64,000 nt of DNA from Pseudomonas sp. PICF141 (GCF_002286815.1 NZ_MUNM01000076.1:78042-142041); one strand, 5' to 3'. Shown: positions 43,360 to 52,817, numbered from the stretch's first letter. Made by a program: numbers and translations. The notes: generated by a model not told the origin, from the sequence alone.

Positions 43360-44844
43360 TCAGATTACGAAGAGATCCATGAAGCGGTTCACCGGTGTTG
43401 CTTCAAGCTTCGCCTGGTCCTTGCACAATGCAAAAATCTCGGCGCTGCGCTGGGCGGTGAAGCGCGTCGCCAGGTTCGTCTTGAACTTGTCCTCCAACAG
43501 CGGGATGCCGTCGGTGCGGCGGCGGCGATGGCCGATCGGGTACTCCACCAACACGTTTTCGGTGCTGGTGCCGTCCTTGAAGAACACCTGTATCGCATTG
43601 GCGATGGAGCGCTTATCCGCCTCCAGGTACTCGCGGGTGTAGCGCGGGTCTTCGACGATGACCATTTTGTCGCGCAGCACATCGATGATCGGGTGCGCCG
43701 CGTGGAAGCCGTCCTCGTACTGCTCGGCCACCAGATTGCCGAACGCCAGCGGCACGGCTGTCATGTACTGGATGCAATGGTCACGGTCCGCCGCATTGGC
43801 CAGCGGGCCGACCTTGGAGATGATGCGGATCGCCGATTCGTGGGTAGTGATGACGATTTTGTCGATTTCGTGCAGGCGATTCCTGACCAACGGATGCAAG
43901 GTAATGGCAGCCTCGCAGGCAGTTTGTGCGTGAAATTCAGCGGGAAAGCTGATCTTGAACAGCACGTTTTCCATCACATAACTGCCGAATGACCGGGAAA
44001 AGCTGAAGATGCGTTTGTCTTCAGGCTTGAGCGCCAGATCGTTGTTTGTGTGGCTGAACAGCACGTCATAGAAGCCCCACTGTTTGGCGGTCAACACACC
44101 GGGGATGCCCATCTCGCCACGCATTGCGATGTCCGCCAGACGCACGCCACGGCTGGATGCATCCCCTGCCGCCCAGGATTTGCGTGACCCGGCGTTCGGT
44201 GCATGCCGGTAAGTGCGCAGCGCCTGGCCGTCGGCAAAGGCGTGGGACAACGCCGACAACAGTTGCTCGCGGTTGGCGCCCATGAGCTTGGCGCTGACGG
44301 CGGTGGAGGCGACTTTTACCAGGATGACGTGATCGATACCGACACGATTGAAGGAATTTTCCAGCGCGATCACGCCTTGAATCTCATGGGCCATGATCAT
44401 GGCTTCCAACACCACGCGAATGGTCAGCGGTGCATCACCATTGGCCAGGCGTTTTTGCGACAGGTGGTCAGCCACCGCAAGAATGGCGCCGAGGTTATCG
44501 GACGGATGGCCCCATTCGGCGGCGAGCCAGGTGTCGTTGTAATCGAGCCAGCGAACGATGCAACCGATGTCCCAGGCGGCTTTGACCGGATCGAGACGGT
44601 AACGGGTGCCCGGCACGCGAGCGCCAAAAGGGACGACCGTGCCTTCGACGATGGGGCCCAGGTGTTTGGTGCATTCGGGAAAACGCAGCGCCAGCAGACC
44701 GCAGCCGAGGGTGTCCATCAGGCAATTGCGGGCGGTATCAAGGGCTTCTTCAGACTCGACTTTGTAATTCAGGACATAGTCGGCGATGTCCTGCAGGACT
44801 GTGTCGTAGTCGGGGCGGTCGTTCAGGTCGACGTTGGCGCTCAT
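43360..44844 (-). CDS. prpD: 2-methylcitrate dehydratase
   Basis: PrpD dehydrates 2-methylcitrate in the methylcitrate cycle for propionyl-CoA use. The 494-residue MmgE/PrpD-family protein starts MSANVDLNDRPDYD and has LRFPECTKHLGP, the DYNDTWLAAEWGHPSDNLG segment and YRHAPNAGSRKSWAAGD. It ends the prp operon. AcnD with PrpF is also encoded here and does a similar dehydration, so PrpD is probably redundant or stereospecific. Confidence 0.95.
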   Translation of the reverse strand: MSANVDLNDRPDYDTVLQDIADYVLNYKVESEEALDTARNCLMDTLGCGLLALRFPECTKHLGPIVEGTVVPFGARVPGTRYRLDPVKAAWDIGCIVRWLDYNDTWLAAEWGHPSDNLGAILAVADHLSQKRLANGDAPLTIRVVLEAMIMAHEIQGVIALENSFNRVGIDHVILVKVASTAVSAKLMGANREQLLSALSHAFADGQALRTYRHAPNAGSRKSWAAGDASSRGVRLADIAMRGEMGIPGVLTAKQWGFYDVLFSHTNNDLALKPEDKRIFSFSRSFGSYVMENVLFKISFPAEFHAQTACEAAITLHPLVRNRLHEIDKIVITTHESAIRIISKVGPLANAADRDHCIQYMTAVPLAFGNLVAEQYEDGFHAAHPIIDVLRDKMVIVEDPRYTREYLEADKRSIANAIQVFFKDGTSTENVLVEYPIGHRRRRTDGIPLLEDKFKTNLATRFTAQRSAEIFALCKDQAKLEATPVNRFMDLFVI

Positions 44845-44939
44845 GTTCGATTCACTCGGTCAGTGGTTCGCTGATGGGACCTCGGTTCAGGATCGATCTT
44901 AGTTGATGACGCCATTCTTGTTATTGAAATGCAATTAAC

Positions 44940-45025
44940 TGTGGGAGCCTGCTCGCGATGGCGGTGCGACTGGCAACATGGATGTTGAATGTAATGGCCT
45001 CATCGCGAGCAGGCTCGCTCCCACA
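44940..45025. repeat. REP palindrome pair between prpF and prpD
   Basis: TGTGGGAGCCTGCTCGCGATG at the left and CATCGCGAGCAGGCTCGC with TCCCACA at the right are inverted arms. Between them is CATGGATGTTGAATGTAATG, a variant of the spacer seen in the REP pairs near 8,890, 49,010 and 50,310. Confidence 0.85.
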
Positions 45026-45053
45026 GGGTTTTGTATGTATGTCTGGATTGGGG

Positions 45054-46244
45054 TTAGAAAGAATCCCCCGGCACGCGGACGTAACCTTCCATCAACACCC
45101 GCGCACTGCGGCTCATGATGGCTTTATTCACGGTCCATTCACCGTTGACCTGGCTGGCCTCGGCCCCCACGCGCAACGTACCGGAGGGATGACCGAAGCG
45201 TACGGCGTTGCGTTCGACGCCGCCCGCCGCCAGGTTCACCAACGTGCCAGAAATTGCCGCTGCCGTGCCAATGGCTACCGCTGCCGTGCCCATCATCGCG
45301 TGGTGCAGTTTGCCCATCGACAGCGCGCGCACCAGCAAATCAATGTCGGCGGCGGCGATCTTCTTGCCGCTGGATGCAATGTAATCCGCCGGTTTGGCGA
45401 CAAACGCCACCTTCGGGGTGTGCTGACGCTTGGCCGCTTCGTCCAGATGCTCAATCAGCCCCATACGCAGCGCACCATAAGCGCGAATGGTTTCGAACAT
45501 CGCCAAGGCCTTCAAGTCGCCATTGATCGCGCCCTGCAATTCGGTGCCGGCGTATCCGATGTCTTCGGCATTGATGAAAATGGTCGGAATGCCAGCGTTG
45601 ATCAGGGTCGCCTTGAGCGTACCGACGCCCGGCACTTCGAGGTCATCCACTAGATTGCCGGTGGGGAACATCGAACCACCGCCACCCTCTTCTTCCGCCG
45701 CCGGGTCCATGAATTCGAGCTGCACTTCGGCCGCCGGAAAGGTCACGCCATCGAGTTCGAAGTCGCCGGTTTCCTGCACTTCGCCGTTGGTGATCGGTAC
45801 GTGGGCGATGATGGTCTTGCCGATGTTGGCCTGCCACACGCGCACCACCGCCACGCCATTGTGTGGAATGCGGCTGGCATCCACCAGGCCATTGCTGACC
45901 GCGAACGAACCGACCGCCGCCGACAGGTTGCCGCAGTTGCCGCTCCAGTCGACGAAAGGCTTGTCGATGGAGACCTGACCGAACAGGTAATCGACGTCAT
46001 GGTCGGCCTTGAGGCTTTTCGACAGGATCACGGTTTTGCTGGTACTGGACGTCGCGCCGCCCATGCCGTCGATTTGCTTGTCGTATGGGTCGGGGCTGCC
46101 GATTACTCGCAACAATAACGCGTCGCGAGCCGGACCTGGAATCTGCGCCGCTTCGGGCAGGTCTGTCAGGCTGAAAAACACGCCTTTGCTGGTGCCGCCG
46201 CGCATGTAGGTGGCGGGGATTTTAATTTGAGGTGCGTGGGCCAT
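45054..46244 (-). CDS. prpF: AcnD-accessory isomerase PrpF
   Basis: PrpF isomerises trans- to cis-2-methylaconitate, the step that accompanies the AcnD dehydratase. The 396-residue protein has the DAP-epimerase-like double fold, with YMRGGTSKGVFF near the N-terminus, DWSGNCGNLSAAVG and KLHHAMMGTAAVAI. AAGGA lies seven bases upstream of the ATG at 46244. It follows acnD after 55 bases, as usual in Pseudomonas prp operons. Confidence 0.93.
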   Translation of the reverse strand: MAHAPQIKIPATYMRGGTSKGVFFSLTDLPEAAQIPGPARDALLLRVIGSPDPYDKQIDGMGGATSSTSKTVILSKSLKADHDVDYLFGQVSIDKPFVDWSGNCGNLSAAVGSFAVSNGLVDASRIPHNGVAVVRVWQANIGKTIIAHVPITNGEVQETGDFELDGVTFPAAEVQLEFMDPAAEEEGGGGSMFPTGNLVDDLEVPGVGTLKATLINAGIPTIFINAEDIGYAGTELQGAINGDLKALAMFETIRAYGALRMGLIEHLDEAAKRQHTPKVAFVAKPADYIASSGKKIAAADIDLLVRALSMGKLHHAMMGTAAVAIGTAAAISGTLVNLAAGGVERNAVRFGHPSGTLRVGAEASQVNGEWTVNKAIMSRSARVLMEGYVRVPGDSF

Positions 46245-46299
46245 GATGTTCCTTTTTAGGATCGGGCGAGACCGCATGGCCTCGCCCGAACTCATCGTG

Positions 46300-48894
46300 T
46301 TAAACGGCAACCGCCGATTCTTCGAGGAAGTCCTGAGCGAAACGCTGCAACACGCCGCCGGCCTCGTAGATCGACACTTCTTCGGCGGTGTCGAGGCGGC
46401 AGGTCACCGGCACTTCGACGCGTTCGCCGTTCTTGCGATTGATCACCAGCGTCAGCGTCGCACGCGGGGTGCGGTCGCCAATCACGTCGTAGGTTTCGCT
46501 GCCATCGATGGCCAGGGTGTGGCGATCGGTACCCGGCTGGAATTCCAGCGGCAACACGCCCATGCCCACCAGGTTGGTGCGGTGGATACGCTCGAAACCT
46601 TCAGCGGCAATCGCTTCCACACCCGCCAGACGCACACCTTTGGCTGCCCAGTCACGGGACGAACCCTGGCCGTAATCGGCGCCGGCGATGATGATCAGCG
46701 GCTGCTTGCGCTCCATGTAGGTTTCAATGGCTTCCCACATGCGCATGACCTGGCCTTCCGGCTCGACGCGAGCCAGGGAACCCTGTTTGACCTTGCCGTT
46801 TTCCCGGACCATTTCGTTGAACAGTTTCGGGTTGGCGAAGGTCGCGCGTTGCGCGGTCAAATGATCGCCGCGGTGCGTGGCGTAGGAGTTGAAGTCCTCT
46901 TCCGGCAAGCCCATTTTCGCCAGGTACTCGCCCGCTGCGCTGTCGAGCATGATCGCGTTGGAAGGCGACAGGTGATCGGTGGTGATGTTGTCCGGCAGCA
47001 CCGCCAACGGGCGCATGCCCTTGAGCGGACGAGCACCGGCCAGTGCGCCTTCCCAGTACGGCGGACGGCGGATGTAGGTACTCATCTCGCGCCAGTCATA
47101 CAGCGGCGTGACCTTTGGGCCGGTGTCGTCGTGGATGGCGAACATCGGGATGTACACCTGACGGAACTGCTCCGGTTTCACGGAAGCTTTCACCACCGCG
47201 TCGATTTCTTCGTCGCTCGGCCAGATGTCTTTCAGGCGGATTTCCTTGCCATCGACCACGCCCAGCACATCTTTTTCGATGTCGAAACGGATGGTCCCGG
47301 CAATGGCGTAAGCCACCACCAATGGCGGCGAAGCCAGGAACGCGTTTTTCGCGTACGGGTGAATCCGCCCGTCGAAGTTGCGGTTACCGGACAGCACAGC
47401 GGTGGCGTACAGATCGCGGTCGATGATTTCCTGCTGGATCACCGGGTCCAGCGCGCCGGACATGCCGTTGCACGTGGTGCAGGCGAAGGCCACGACGCCG
47501 AAGCCCAGTTGCTCCAGTTCTGTCGTCAGCCCGGCTTCATCCAGATACAACGCCACGGTTTTCGAACCCGGCGCCAGTGAGGATTTGACCCACGGCTTGC
47601 GGCTCAGCCCAAGCTTGTTGGCGTTTCGCGCCAGCAGGCCGGCGGCAATCACGTTGCGCGGGTTGCTGGTGTTGGTGCAACTGGTGATCGCGGCGATGAT
47701 CACTGCGCCGTCCGGCATCTGGCCGGGCACGTCGTCCCACTGGCCGGAGATACCTTGGGCCGCGAGGTCGGACGTGGCGACACGGGCGTGCGGGTTGCTC
47801 GGGCCAGCCATGTTGCGCACCACCGAGGACAGGTCGAAGCTCAGCGCACGCTCGTATTGCGCGCCTTTCAGGCTGTCAGCCCAAAGGCCGGTCTGTTTGG
47901 CGTAATTCTCGACCAACTGCACTTGCTCGTCTTCACGGCCGGTGAGTTTCAGGTAGTCGATGGTCTGCTGGTCGATGTAGAACATTGCCGCCGTGGCACC
48001 GTATTCCGGGGCCATGTTGGAAATGGTCGCGCGGTCGCCCAAAGTCAGCGCCGAAGCCCCTTCACCGAAGAATTCCAGCCATGCGCCAACGACCTTTTGT
48101 TTGCGCAGGTATTCGGTCAGCGCCAGCACCATGTCGGTGGCGGTGATGCCCGGTTGCAGCTTGCCAGTGAGTTCGACACCGACGCTTTCCGGCAGACGCA
48201 TCCACGATGCGCGACCGAGCATCACGCTCTCCGCTTCCAGGCCACCCACACCAATGGCGATCACGCCCAGCGCATCGACGTGCGGGGTGTGACTGTCGGT
48301 GCCGACGCAGGTATCGGGGAAGGCCACGCCATCACGCACCTGAATCACCGGGGACATTTTTTCCAGGTTGATCTGGTGCATGATCCCGTTGCCTGGCGGG
48401 ATCACGTCGACGTTCTTGAAGGCTTTTTTGGTCCAGTTGATGAAGTGGAAACGGTCTTCGTTGCGACGGTCTTCAATGGCGCGGTTCTTCTCGAACGCTT
48501 CCGGGTCGAAGCCACCGCGTTCAACGGCCAGGGAATGGTCGACGATCAACTGCGTCGGCACCACCGGGTTCACTTGCGCCGGGTCACCACCTTGCAGGGC
48601 GATGGCATCGCGCAGGCCGGCGAGGTCGACCAGGGCGGTCTGGCCGAGAATGTCGTGGCACACCACGCGGGCGGGGAACCATGGGAAGTCGAGGTCGCGT
48701 TTGCGCTCGATGAATTGCTTCAGGGATTCGGTAAGCGTGGCCGGGTCGCAGCGACGCACAAGGTTTTCCGCCAGCACGCGGGAGGTGTACGGCAGGGTGT
48801 CGTAGGCGCCAGGCGAAATGGCCTCGACCGCCGCGCGGACGTCGAAATAATCCAGATGGCTGCCAGGCAGCGGTTTGCGGAATTCTGTGTTCAT
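46300..48894 (-). CDS. acnD: Fe/S-dependent 2-methylisocitrate dehydratase AcnD
   Basis: AcnD is the aconitase-like enzyme that dehydrates 2-methylcitrate in partnership with PrpF. The 864-residue protein starts MNTEFRKPLPGSHLDYF and has the aconitase stretches GTDSHTPHVDALG, ITSCTNTSNPRN and CTTCNGMSG, the last two supplying the cluster cysteines. The swivel domain has ADYGQGSSRDWAAKG. It is the fourth gene in the operon from prpR. A 1.5-kb antisense reading is a shadow. Confidence 0.95.
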   Translation of the reverse strand: MNTEFRKPLPGSHLDYFDVRAAVEAISPGAYDTLPYTSRVLAENLVRRCDPATLTESLKQFIERKRDLDFPWFPARVVCHDILGQTALVDLAGLRDAIALQGGDPAQVNPVVPTQLIVDHSLAVERGGFDPEAFEKNRAIEDRRNEDRFHFINWTKKAFKNVDVIPPGNGIMHQINLEKMSPVIQVRDGVAFPDTCVGTDSHTPHVDALGVIAIGVGGLEAESVMLGRASWMRLPESVGVELTGKLQPGITATDMVLALTEYLRKQKVVGAWLEFFGEGASALTLGDRATISNMAPEYGATAAMFYIDQQTIDYLKLTGREDEQVQLVENYAKQTGLWADSLKGAQYERALSFDLSSVVRNMAGPSNPHARVATSDLAAQGISGQWDDVPGQMPDGAVIIAAITSCTNTSNPRNVIAAGLLARNANKLGLSRKPWVKSSLAPGSKTVALYLDEAGLTTELEQLGFGVVAFACTTCNGMSGALDPVIQQEIIDRDLYATAVLSGNRNFDGRIHPYAKNAFLASPPLVVAYAIAGTIRFDIEKDVLGVVDGKEIRLKDIWPSDEEIDAVVKASVKPEQFRQVYIPMFAIHDDTGPKVTPLYDWREMSTYIRRPPYWEGALAGARPLKGMRPLAVLPDNITTDHLSPSNAIMLDSAAGEYLAKMGLPEEDFNSYATHRGDHLTAQRATFANPKLFNEMVRENGKVKQGSLARVEPEGQVMRMWEAIETYMERKQPLIIIAGADYGQGSSRDWAAKGVRLAGVEAIAAEGFERIHRTNLVGMGVLPLEFQPGTDRHTLAIDGSETYDVIGDRTPRATLTLVINRKNGERVEVPVTCRLDTAEEVSIYEAGGVLQRFAQDFLEESAVAV

Positions 48895-48961
48895 CGTCAG
48901 GACTCGGTCACGGTGGTTACAAAGGGTGGGCGGCTGGCGCAGCTACAGAACCGAAACCGAT

Positions 48962-49061
48962 CCCCTGTAGGAGCGAAGCTTGCTCGCGAAAGCGGTCTGT
49001 CGGTCGACATTGATGTTGAATGTCAGTCCGTCTTCGCGAGCAAGCTTCGCTCCTACAGGGG
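48962..49061. repeat. REP palindrome pair between prpC and acnD
   Basis: CCCCTGTAGGAGCGAAGCTT, then GCTCGCGAAAG, on the left is mirrored by CTTCGCGAGCAAGCTTCGCT and CCTACAGGGG on the right. The spacer contains ACATTGATGTTGAATGTCAG. It is almost identical to the pair at 50,267, though the two flank one gene (prpC). Confidence 0.88.
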
Positions 49062-49100
49062 TCTCGGTTCATTCAGCAACCGGCACCGGCGCCCTCCCAG

Positions 49101-50228
49101 TCAGCGTTGTTCGATTGGCACGAACTTGCGCTGTTCGACGCCGACGTATTCGGCGCTCGGGCGGATGATGCGGTTGTTGGCACGCTGTTCGAACACATGC
49201 GCCGCCCAGCCGGTCAGGCGCGAGCAGACGAAAATCGGTGTGAACAACTTGGTCGGGATGCCCATGAAGTGGTACGTCGACGCATGGTAGAAGTCGGCGT
49301 TCGGGAACAGCTTCTTCTGCTCCCACATGGTTGCGTCGATGGCTTCGGATACCGGGAACAACACCGTGTCGCCCACTTCGTCGGCGAGTTTTTTCGACCA
49401 GCGCTTGATCACCTCGTTGCGCGGATCGTTGTCCTTATAGATCGCGTGGCCGAAGCCCATGATCTTGTCCTTGCGCGCAAGCATGTCGAGGGTGCCTTCG
49501 ACGGCCTCTTCCGGCGACGAAAAGCGCTCGATCATTTCCATCGCCGCTTCGTTGGCGCCGCCGTGCAGCGGGCCGCGCAGGGAACCGATCGCTGCTGTGA
49601 TGCAGGAATACAAATCGGACAGCGTCGAGGCGCACACCCGGGCGGTGAAGGTCGATGCATTGAACTCGTGTTCCGCGTAGAGGATCAGCGAAACGTTCAT
49701 CACCTTGACGTGCAACTCGCTCGGCTTCTTGTCGTGCAGCAGGTGCAGGAAATGGCCGCCGATGCAGGCTTCGTCGGTTACGCAATTGATGCGTTTGCCG
49801 TCGTGGCTGAAGCGATACCAGTAGCACATGATCGCCGGGAACGCGGCCAGCAGGCGGTCGGTTTTATCGTGCTGCTCGCAGAAGTCGTTCTCCGGCTCGA
49901 TGTTGCCCAGAAATGAGCAACCAGTACGCATCACGTCCATCGGATGAGCGTCGGCGGGGATGCGTTCCAGCACCTCTTTCAGCGCTTGCGGCAGGTCGCG
50001 CAGCTTGCTCAGTTTCTGGGTATAGGCAGCCAGTTGCGCTTTGGTCGGCAGTTCGCCGTACAGCAGCAGGTAAGCCACTTCTTCAAATTGGGCGTCAGCC
50101 GCCAGGTCGCGAACGTCATAGCCGCGATAGGTCAGGCCTGCGCCCGACTGGCCCACGGTGGACAGTGCGGTTTGCCCGGCAACCTGGCCACGGAGCCCGG
50201 CGCCACTGAGTACTTTTGCTTCGGCCAT
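49101..50228 (-). CDS. prpC: 2-methylcitrate synthase
   Basis: PrpC condenses propionyl-CoA with oxaloacetate to 2-methylcitrate. The 375-residue citrate-synthase-fold protein has AGQTALSTV at the N-terminus, the catalytic histidine stretch GPLHGGANEAAM, and MGFGHAIYKDNDPR with the second active-site histidine. AEHEFNASTFTAR and SRLTGWAAHVFEQR are also present. The protein is shorter than the usual citrate synthase, as methylcitrate synthases are. Confidence 0.95.
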   Translation of the reverse strand: MAEAKVLSGAGLRGQVAGQTALSTVGQSGAGLTYRGYDVRDLAADAQFEEVAYLLLYGELPTKAQLAAYTQKLSKLRDLPQALKEVLERIPADAHPMDVMRTGCSFLGNIEPENDFCEQHDKTDRLLAAFPAIMCYWYRFSHDGKRINCVTDEACIGGHFLHLLHDKKPSELHVKVMNVSLILYAEHEFNASTFTARVCASTLSDLYSCITAAIGSLRGPLHGGANEAAMEMIERFSSPEEAVEGTLDMLARKDKIMGFGHAIYKDNDPRNEVIKRWSKKLADEVGDTVLFPVSEAIDATMWEQKKLFPNADFYHASTYHFMGIPTKLFTPIFVCSRLTGWAAHVFEQRANNRIIRPSAEYVGVEQRKFVPIEQR

Positions 50229-50266
50229 TGCTGTCTCCAGTTTTTCTTGAATTTGTCAGGGAAACT

Positions 50267-50361
50267 TGTGGGAGCGAAGCTTGCTCGCGAAAGCGGTGTC
50301 TCAGGCGACATTGATTTTGAATGTCAGTCCGACTTCGCGAGCAAGCTTCGCTCCTACAGGG
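50267..50361. repeat. REP palindrome pair between prpB and prpC
   Basis: TGTGGGAGCGAAGCTTGCTC on the left and GAGCAAGCTTCGCTCCTACA on the right flank a spacer holding ACATTGATTTTGAATGTCAG. Its near-twin is at 48,962, on the other side of prpC. Confidence 0.87.
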
Positions 50362-50367
50362 CTTTCA

Positions 50368-51258
50368 TTACTTCTTCGCCGCAAACAACGCATCGAGCTT
50401 CTGCTCGAAGGTGTGGTAATCGATGCGATCGTAAAGCTCCATGCGCGTCTGCATGGTGTCGATCACATTCTGTTGCGTGCCGTCGCGGCGGATCGCGGTG
50501 TAGACATTTTCCGCAGCCTTGTTCATCGCCCGGAACGCCGACAGCGGGTACAACACCAGGGACACGTCGGCGGCGGCGAGTTGCTCGGTGGTATACAGCG
50601 GTGTCGCGCCAAATTCGGTGATGTTGGCCAGGATCGGCGCTTTCACACGGCTGGCGAACAGTTTGTACATCTCAAGTTCGGTGATCGCTTCCGGGAACAC
50701 CATGTCGGCACCGGCCTCGATACACGCCGCGGCGCGATCCAGCGCAGATTCAAGACCTTCCACCGCCAGCGCGTCAGTGCGCGCCATGATCACGAAGCTG
50801 TCATCGGTGCGGGCATCGACGGCCGCTTTGATGCGGTCGACCATTTCCTGCAGCGAAACGATCTCTTTATTAGGACGATGACCGCAGCGCTTGGCACCGA
50901 CCTGGTCTTCGATGTGAATCGCCGCCGCGCCGAACTTGATCATCGACTTCACGGTACGGGCAACGTTGAACGCCGAGGAACCGAAACCGGTGTCCACGTC
51001 CACCAACAGTGGCAAGTCGCAGACGTCAGTGATGCGCCGCACGTCGGTCAGCACGTCATCCAGACCGGTAATTCCCAGGTCCGGCACGCCGAGGGAGCCG
51101 GCAGCCACCCCGCCACCCGACAGGTAGATAGCCTTGAAACCGGCGCGCTTGGCCAGCAGTGCGTGGTTGGCATTGATCGTGCCGACGACTTGCAGCGGAT
51201 GTTCGCTGGCGACCGCATCGCGGAAACGCTGGCCTGGAGTGCTCTTGTTGGAACTCAT
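50368..51258 (-). CDS. prpB: Methylisocitrate lyase
   Basis: PrpB splits 2-methylisocitrate into pyruvate and succinate, completing the cycle. The 296-residue protein belongs to the isocitrate-lyase/PEP-mutase family. DVDTGFG supplies metal ligands, IEDQVGAKRCGH holds the catalytic KxCGH-type motif (here R-C-G-H), and ARTDALAVEG follows. It overlaps prpR by four bases, so the regulator and first enzyme are coupled. Confidence 0.95.
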   Translation of the reverse strand: MSSNKSTPGQRFRDAVASEHPLQVVGTINANHALLAKRAGFKAIYLSGGGVAAGSLGVPDLGITGLDDVLTDVRRITDVCDLPLLVDVDTGFGSSAFNVARTVKSMIKFGAAAIHIEDQVGAKRCGHRPNKEIVSLQEMVDRIKAAVDARTDDSFVIMARTDALAVEGLESALDRAAACIEAGADMVFPEAITELEMYKLFASRVKAPILANITEFGATPLYTTEQLAAADVSLVLYPLSAFRAMNKAAENVYTAIRRDGTQQNVIDTMQTRMELYDRIDYHTFEQKLDALFAAKK

Positions 51259-51977
51259 GACTCACCTCGTTCAGTGGCTGTCGGGTTAGCGCCGTCCTGA
51301 TAGTGACGGGCGATATTGCGTTTGGAGGCGCCGATGTGGCGGCGCATCAACAACTCGGCCAATTCACCGTCACGGTCGGCGATGGCATCGAGAATTCGGT
51401 GGTGTTCGGCAAACGCCTGGCGCGGCCGATTGGGCGTGGTGGAAAACTGGATGCGGTACATGCGCACCAGCTGATAGAGCTCGCCGCATAGCATCTGGGT
51501 CAGGGTGCGGTTGCCGCTGCCCTGAATGATCCGGTAATGAAAGTCGAAATCGCCTTCCTGCTGGTAGTAACCGACACCGGCCTGAAACGCCGCATCGCGC
51601 TCATGGGTTTCCAGCACCCGGCGCAGTTCGTCGATTTCTTCGACCGTCATGCGTTCAGCCGCCAGACGGCATGCCATGCCTTCCAGGGATTCGCGAATTT
51701 CGTAGAGTTCCAGCAGCTCGGCGTGATTGAGCGATACCACCCGCGCCCCGACGTGCGGCACGCGAACCAGCAGACGCTGGCCCTCCAGACGGTGAATCGC
51801 CTCACGCAGCGGCCCGCGGCTAATGCCGTAGGTGCGCGCCAGCTCTGGCTCGGAGATTTTGCTTCCCGGGGCGATCTCGCCCTTGACGATGGCCGCCTGA
51901 ATGCGTCGGAAGACGTTTTCGGAAAGTGTTTCCGAGTCGTCCTGAACTGTGACCGGGGGATCGAGTTGATCCAGCAT
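51255..51977 (-). CDS. prpR: GntR-family regulator of the methylcitrate operon
   Basis: The 240-residue protein has a GntR winged helix at about residues 18-85 (YGISRGPLREAIHRLEG) and an FCD effector domain. It heads the prp operon and overlaps prpB, so it probably represses its own operon until 2-methylcitrate or a related intermediate binds. The name prpR is shared with an unrelated sigma-54 activator in enterics. TATTGTCGACA boxes at and upstream of its start are candidate operators. Confidence 0.88.
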   Translation of the reverse strand: MLDQLDPPVTVQDDSETLSENVFRRIQAAIVKGEIAPGSKISEPELARTYGISRGPLREAIHRLEGQRLLVRVPHVGARVVSLNHAELLELYEIRESLEGMACRLAAERMTVEEIDELRRVLETHERDAAFQAGVGYYQQEGDFDFHYRIIQGSGNRTLTQMLCGELYQLVRMYRIQFSTTPNRPRQAFAEHHRILDAIADRDGELAELLMRRHIGASKRNIARHYQDGANPTATERGES

Positions 51978-51987
51978 ATTGTCGACA
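51977..51987. promoter_or_regulatory. Candidate PrpR box at the prpR start
   Basis: TATTGTCGACA overlaps the prpR start codon by one base. Its core TGTCGACA is a perfect palindrome. An identical 11-mer lies 73 bases away at 52050. Confidence 0.45.
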
Positions 51988-52049
51988 CCTTGAAAACCAA
52001 TGCCGCAAAAACTAGCGAATATGGCCGATTACGTCAAAGGATAAATTGA

Positions 52050-52062
52050 TATTGTCGACAAT
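52050..52062. promoter_or_regulatory. Candidate PrpR operator upstream of the prp operon
   Basis: ATTGTCGACAAT at 52051-52062 is a perfect 12-bp palindrome about 75 bases upstream of prpR. It shares 11 identical bases with the box at 51977. GntR repressors of prp operons are known to use this kind of ATTGTCGACAAT site; binding here is inferred. The rest of the 300-base gap to 52275 shows no gene. Confidence 0.6.
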
Positions 52063-52275
52063 CGTCTAATAACCGCTCTGACCATAACGAAGCAGCCTTT
52101 GAGGATTACTGCCGTCGGCCAGCGCTGGCGCCATAAAACCACCGTGCTAGAATGCCGCCCGCATTTGCTTGTCATCTGCATTGCCTGTCATAAACAGCAG
52201 ACAGGCATACGAGGGAGCTTGTGCAGCAATGCCAGGGCCTTGAATTGAAGAACGGACCGCTGCGCACCAGGATTT

Positions 52276-52812
52276 ATGAGACTCAAGCCCTTCACCACAT
52301 TCCTATGTTTTCTTGGCCTGCCAGCTTTCGCCGCGGCAGGGGAAAAGACTGTGTACGGCCTCAATGAGTACGCTTCGCTGAACGGCATCAATCTGGAAGT
52401 GGCCGCCAAACTCGACACCGGGGCGAAAACCGCTTCGTTGAGTGCCCGCGACATCAAACGTTTCAAACGCAATGGCGAATCCTGGGTGCGCTTCTATCTG
52501 GCCATCGACGCCGCGCATTCGCACCCGATCGAACGACCGCTGGCACGTGTCAGCAAGATCAAGCGCCGGGCCGGTGACTACGACCCGGAAGAAGGTAAAA
52601 AGTACACCGCCCGTCCGGTCATCGAACTGGATATCTGCATGGGTTCGGCTTTACGCAGCATCGAAGTGAACTTGACCGACCGCAGTGCCTTCCAATACCC
52701 GCTCCTGATCGGCTCCGAAGCGCTCAAACGCTTCGATGCGCTGGTCGACCCCAGTCTTAAATACGCTGCTGGCAAACCCGCCTGCGCCACCGACGCACAT
52801 ACCGCAGAGTAA
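52276..52812 (+). CDS. Secreted retropepsin-like aspartic peptidase (Zn_protease-family name)
   Basis: The 178-residue protein has a signal peptide (residues 1-21, FLCFLGLPAFAAAG). It then has the retropepsin-like signature DTGAKTASL at about residue 47, with RPVIELDICMG and LIGSEALKRF as later strands. Databases often call this family 'ATP-dependent zinc protease', but no zinc motif or ATP site is visible; the DTG motif points to an aspartic peptidase fold. It is the first gene of a tight three-gene operon, five bases before the next. Confidence 0.82.
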   Translation: MRLKPFTTFLCFLGLPAFAAAGEKTVYGLNEYASLNGINLEVAAKLDTGAKTASLSARDIKRFKRNGESWVRFYLAIDAAHSHPIERPLARVSKIKRRAGDYDPEEGKKYTARPVIELDICMGSALRSIEVNLTDRSAFQYPLLIGSEALKRFDALVDPSLKYAAGKPACATDAHTAE

Positions 52813-52817
52813 TTCCA

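Noticed and set aside
47755..49290. 511-codon plus-strand frame over acnD
   Set aside because: It is a shadow of AcnD and runs through a REP element.
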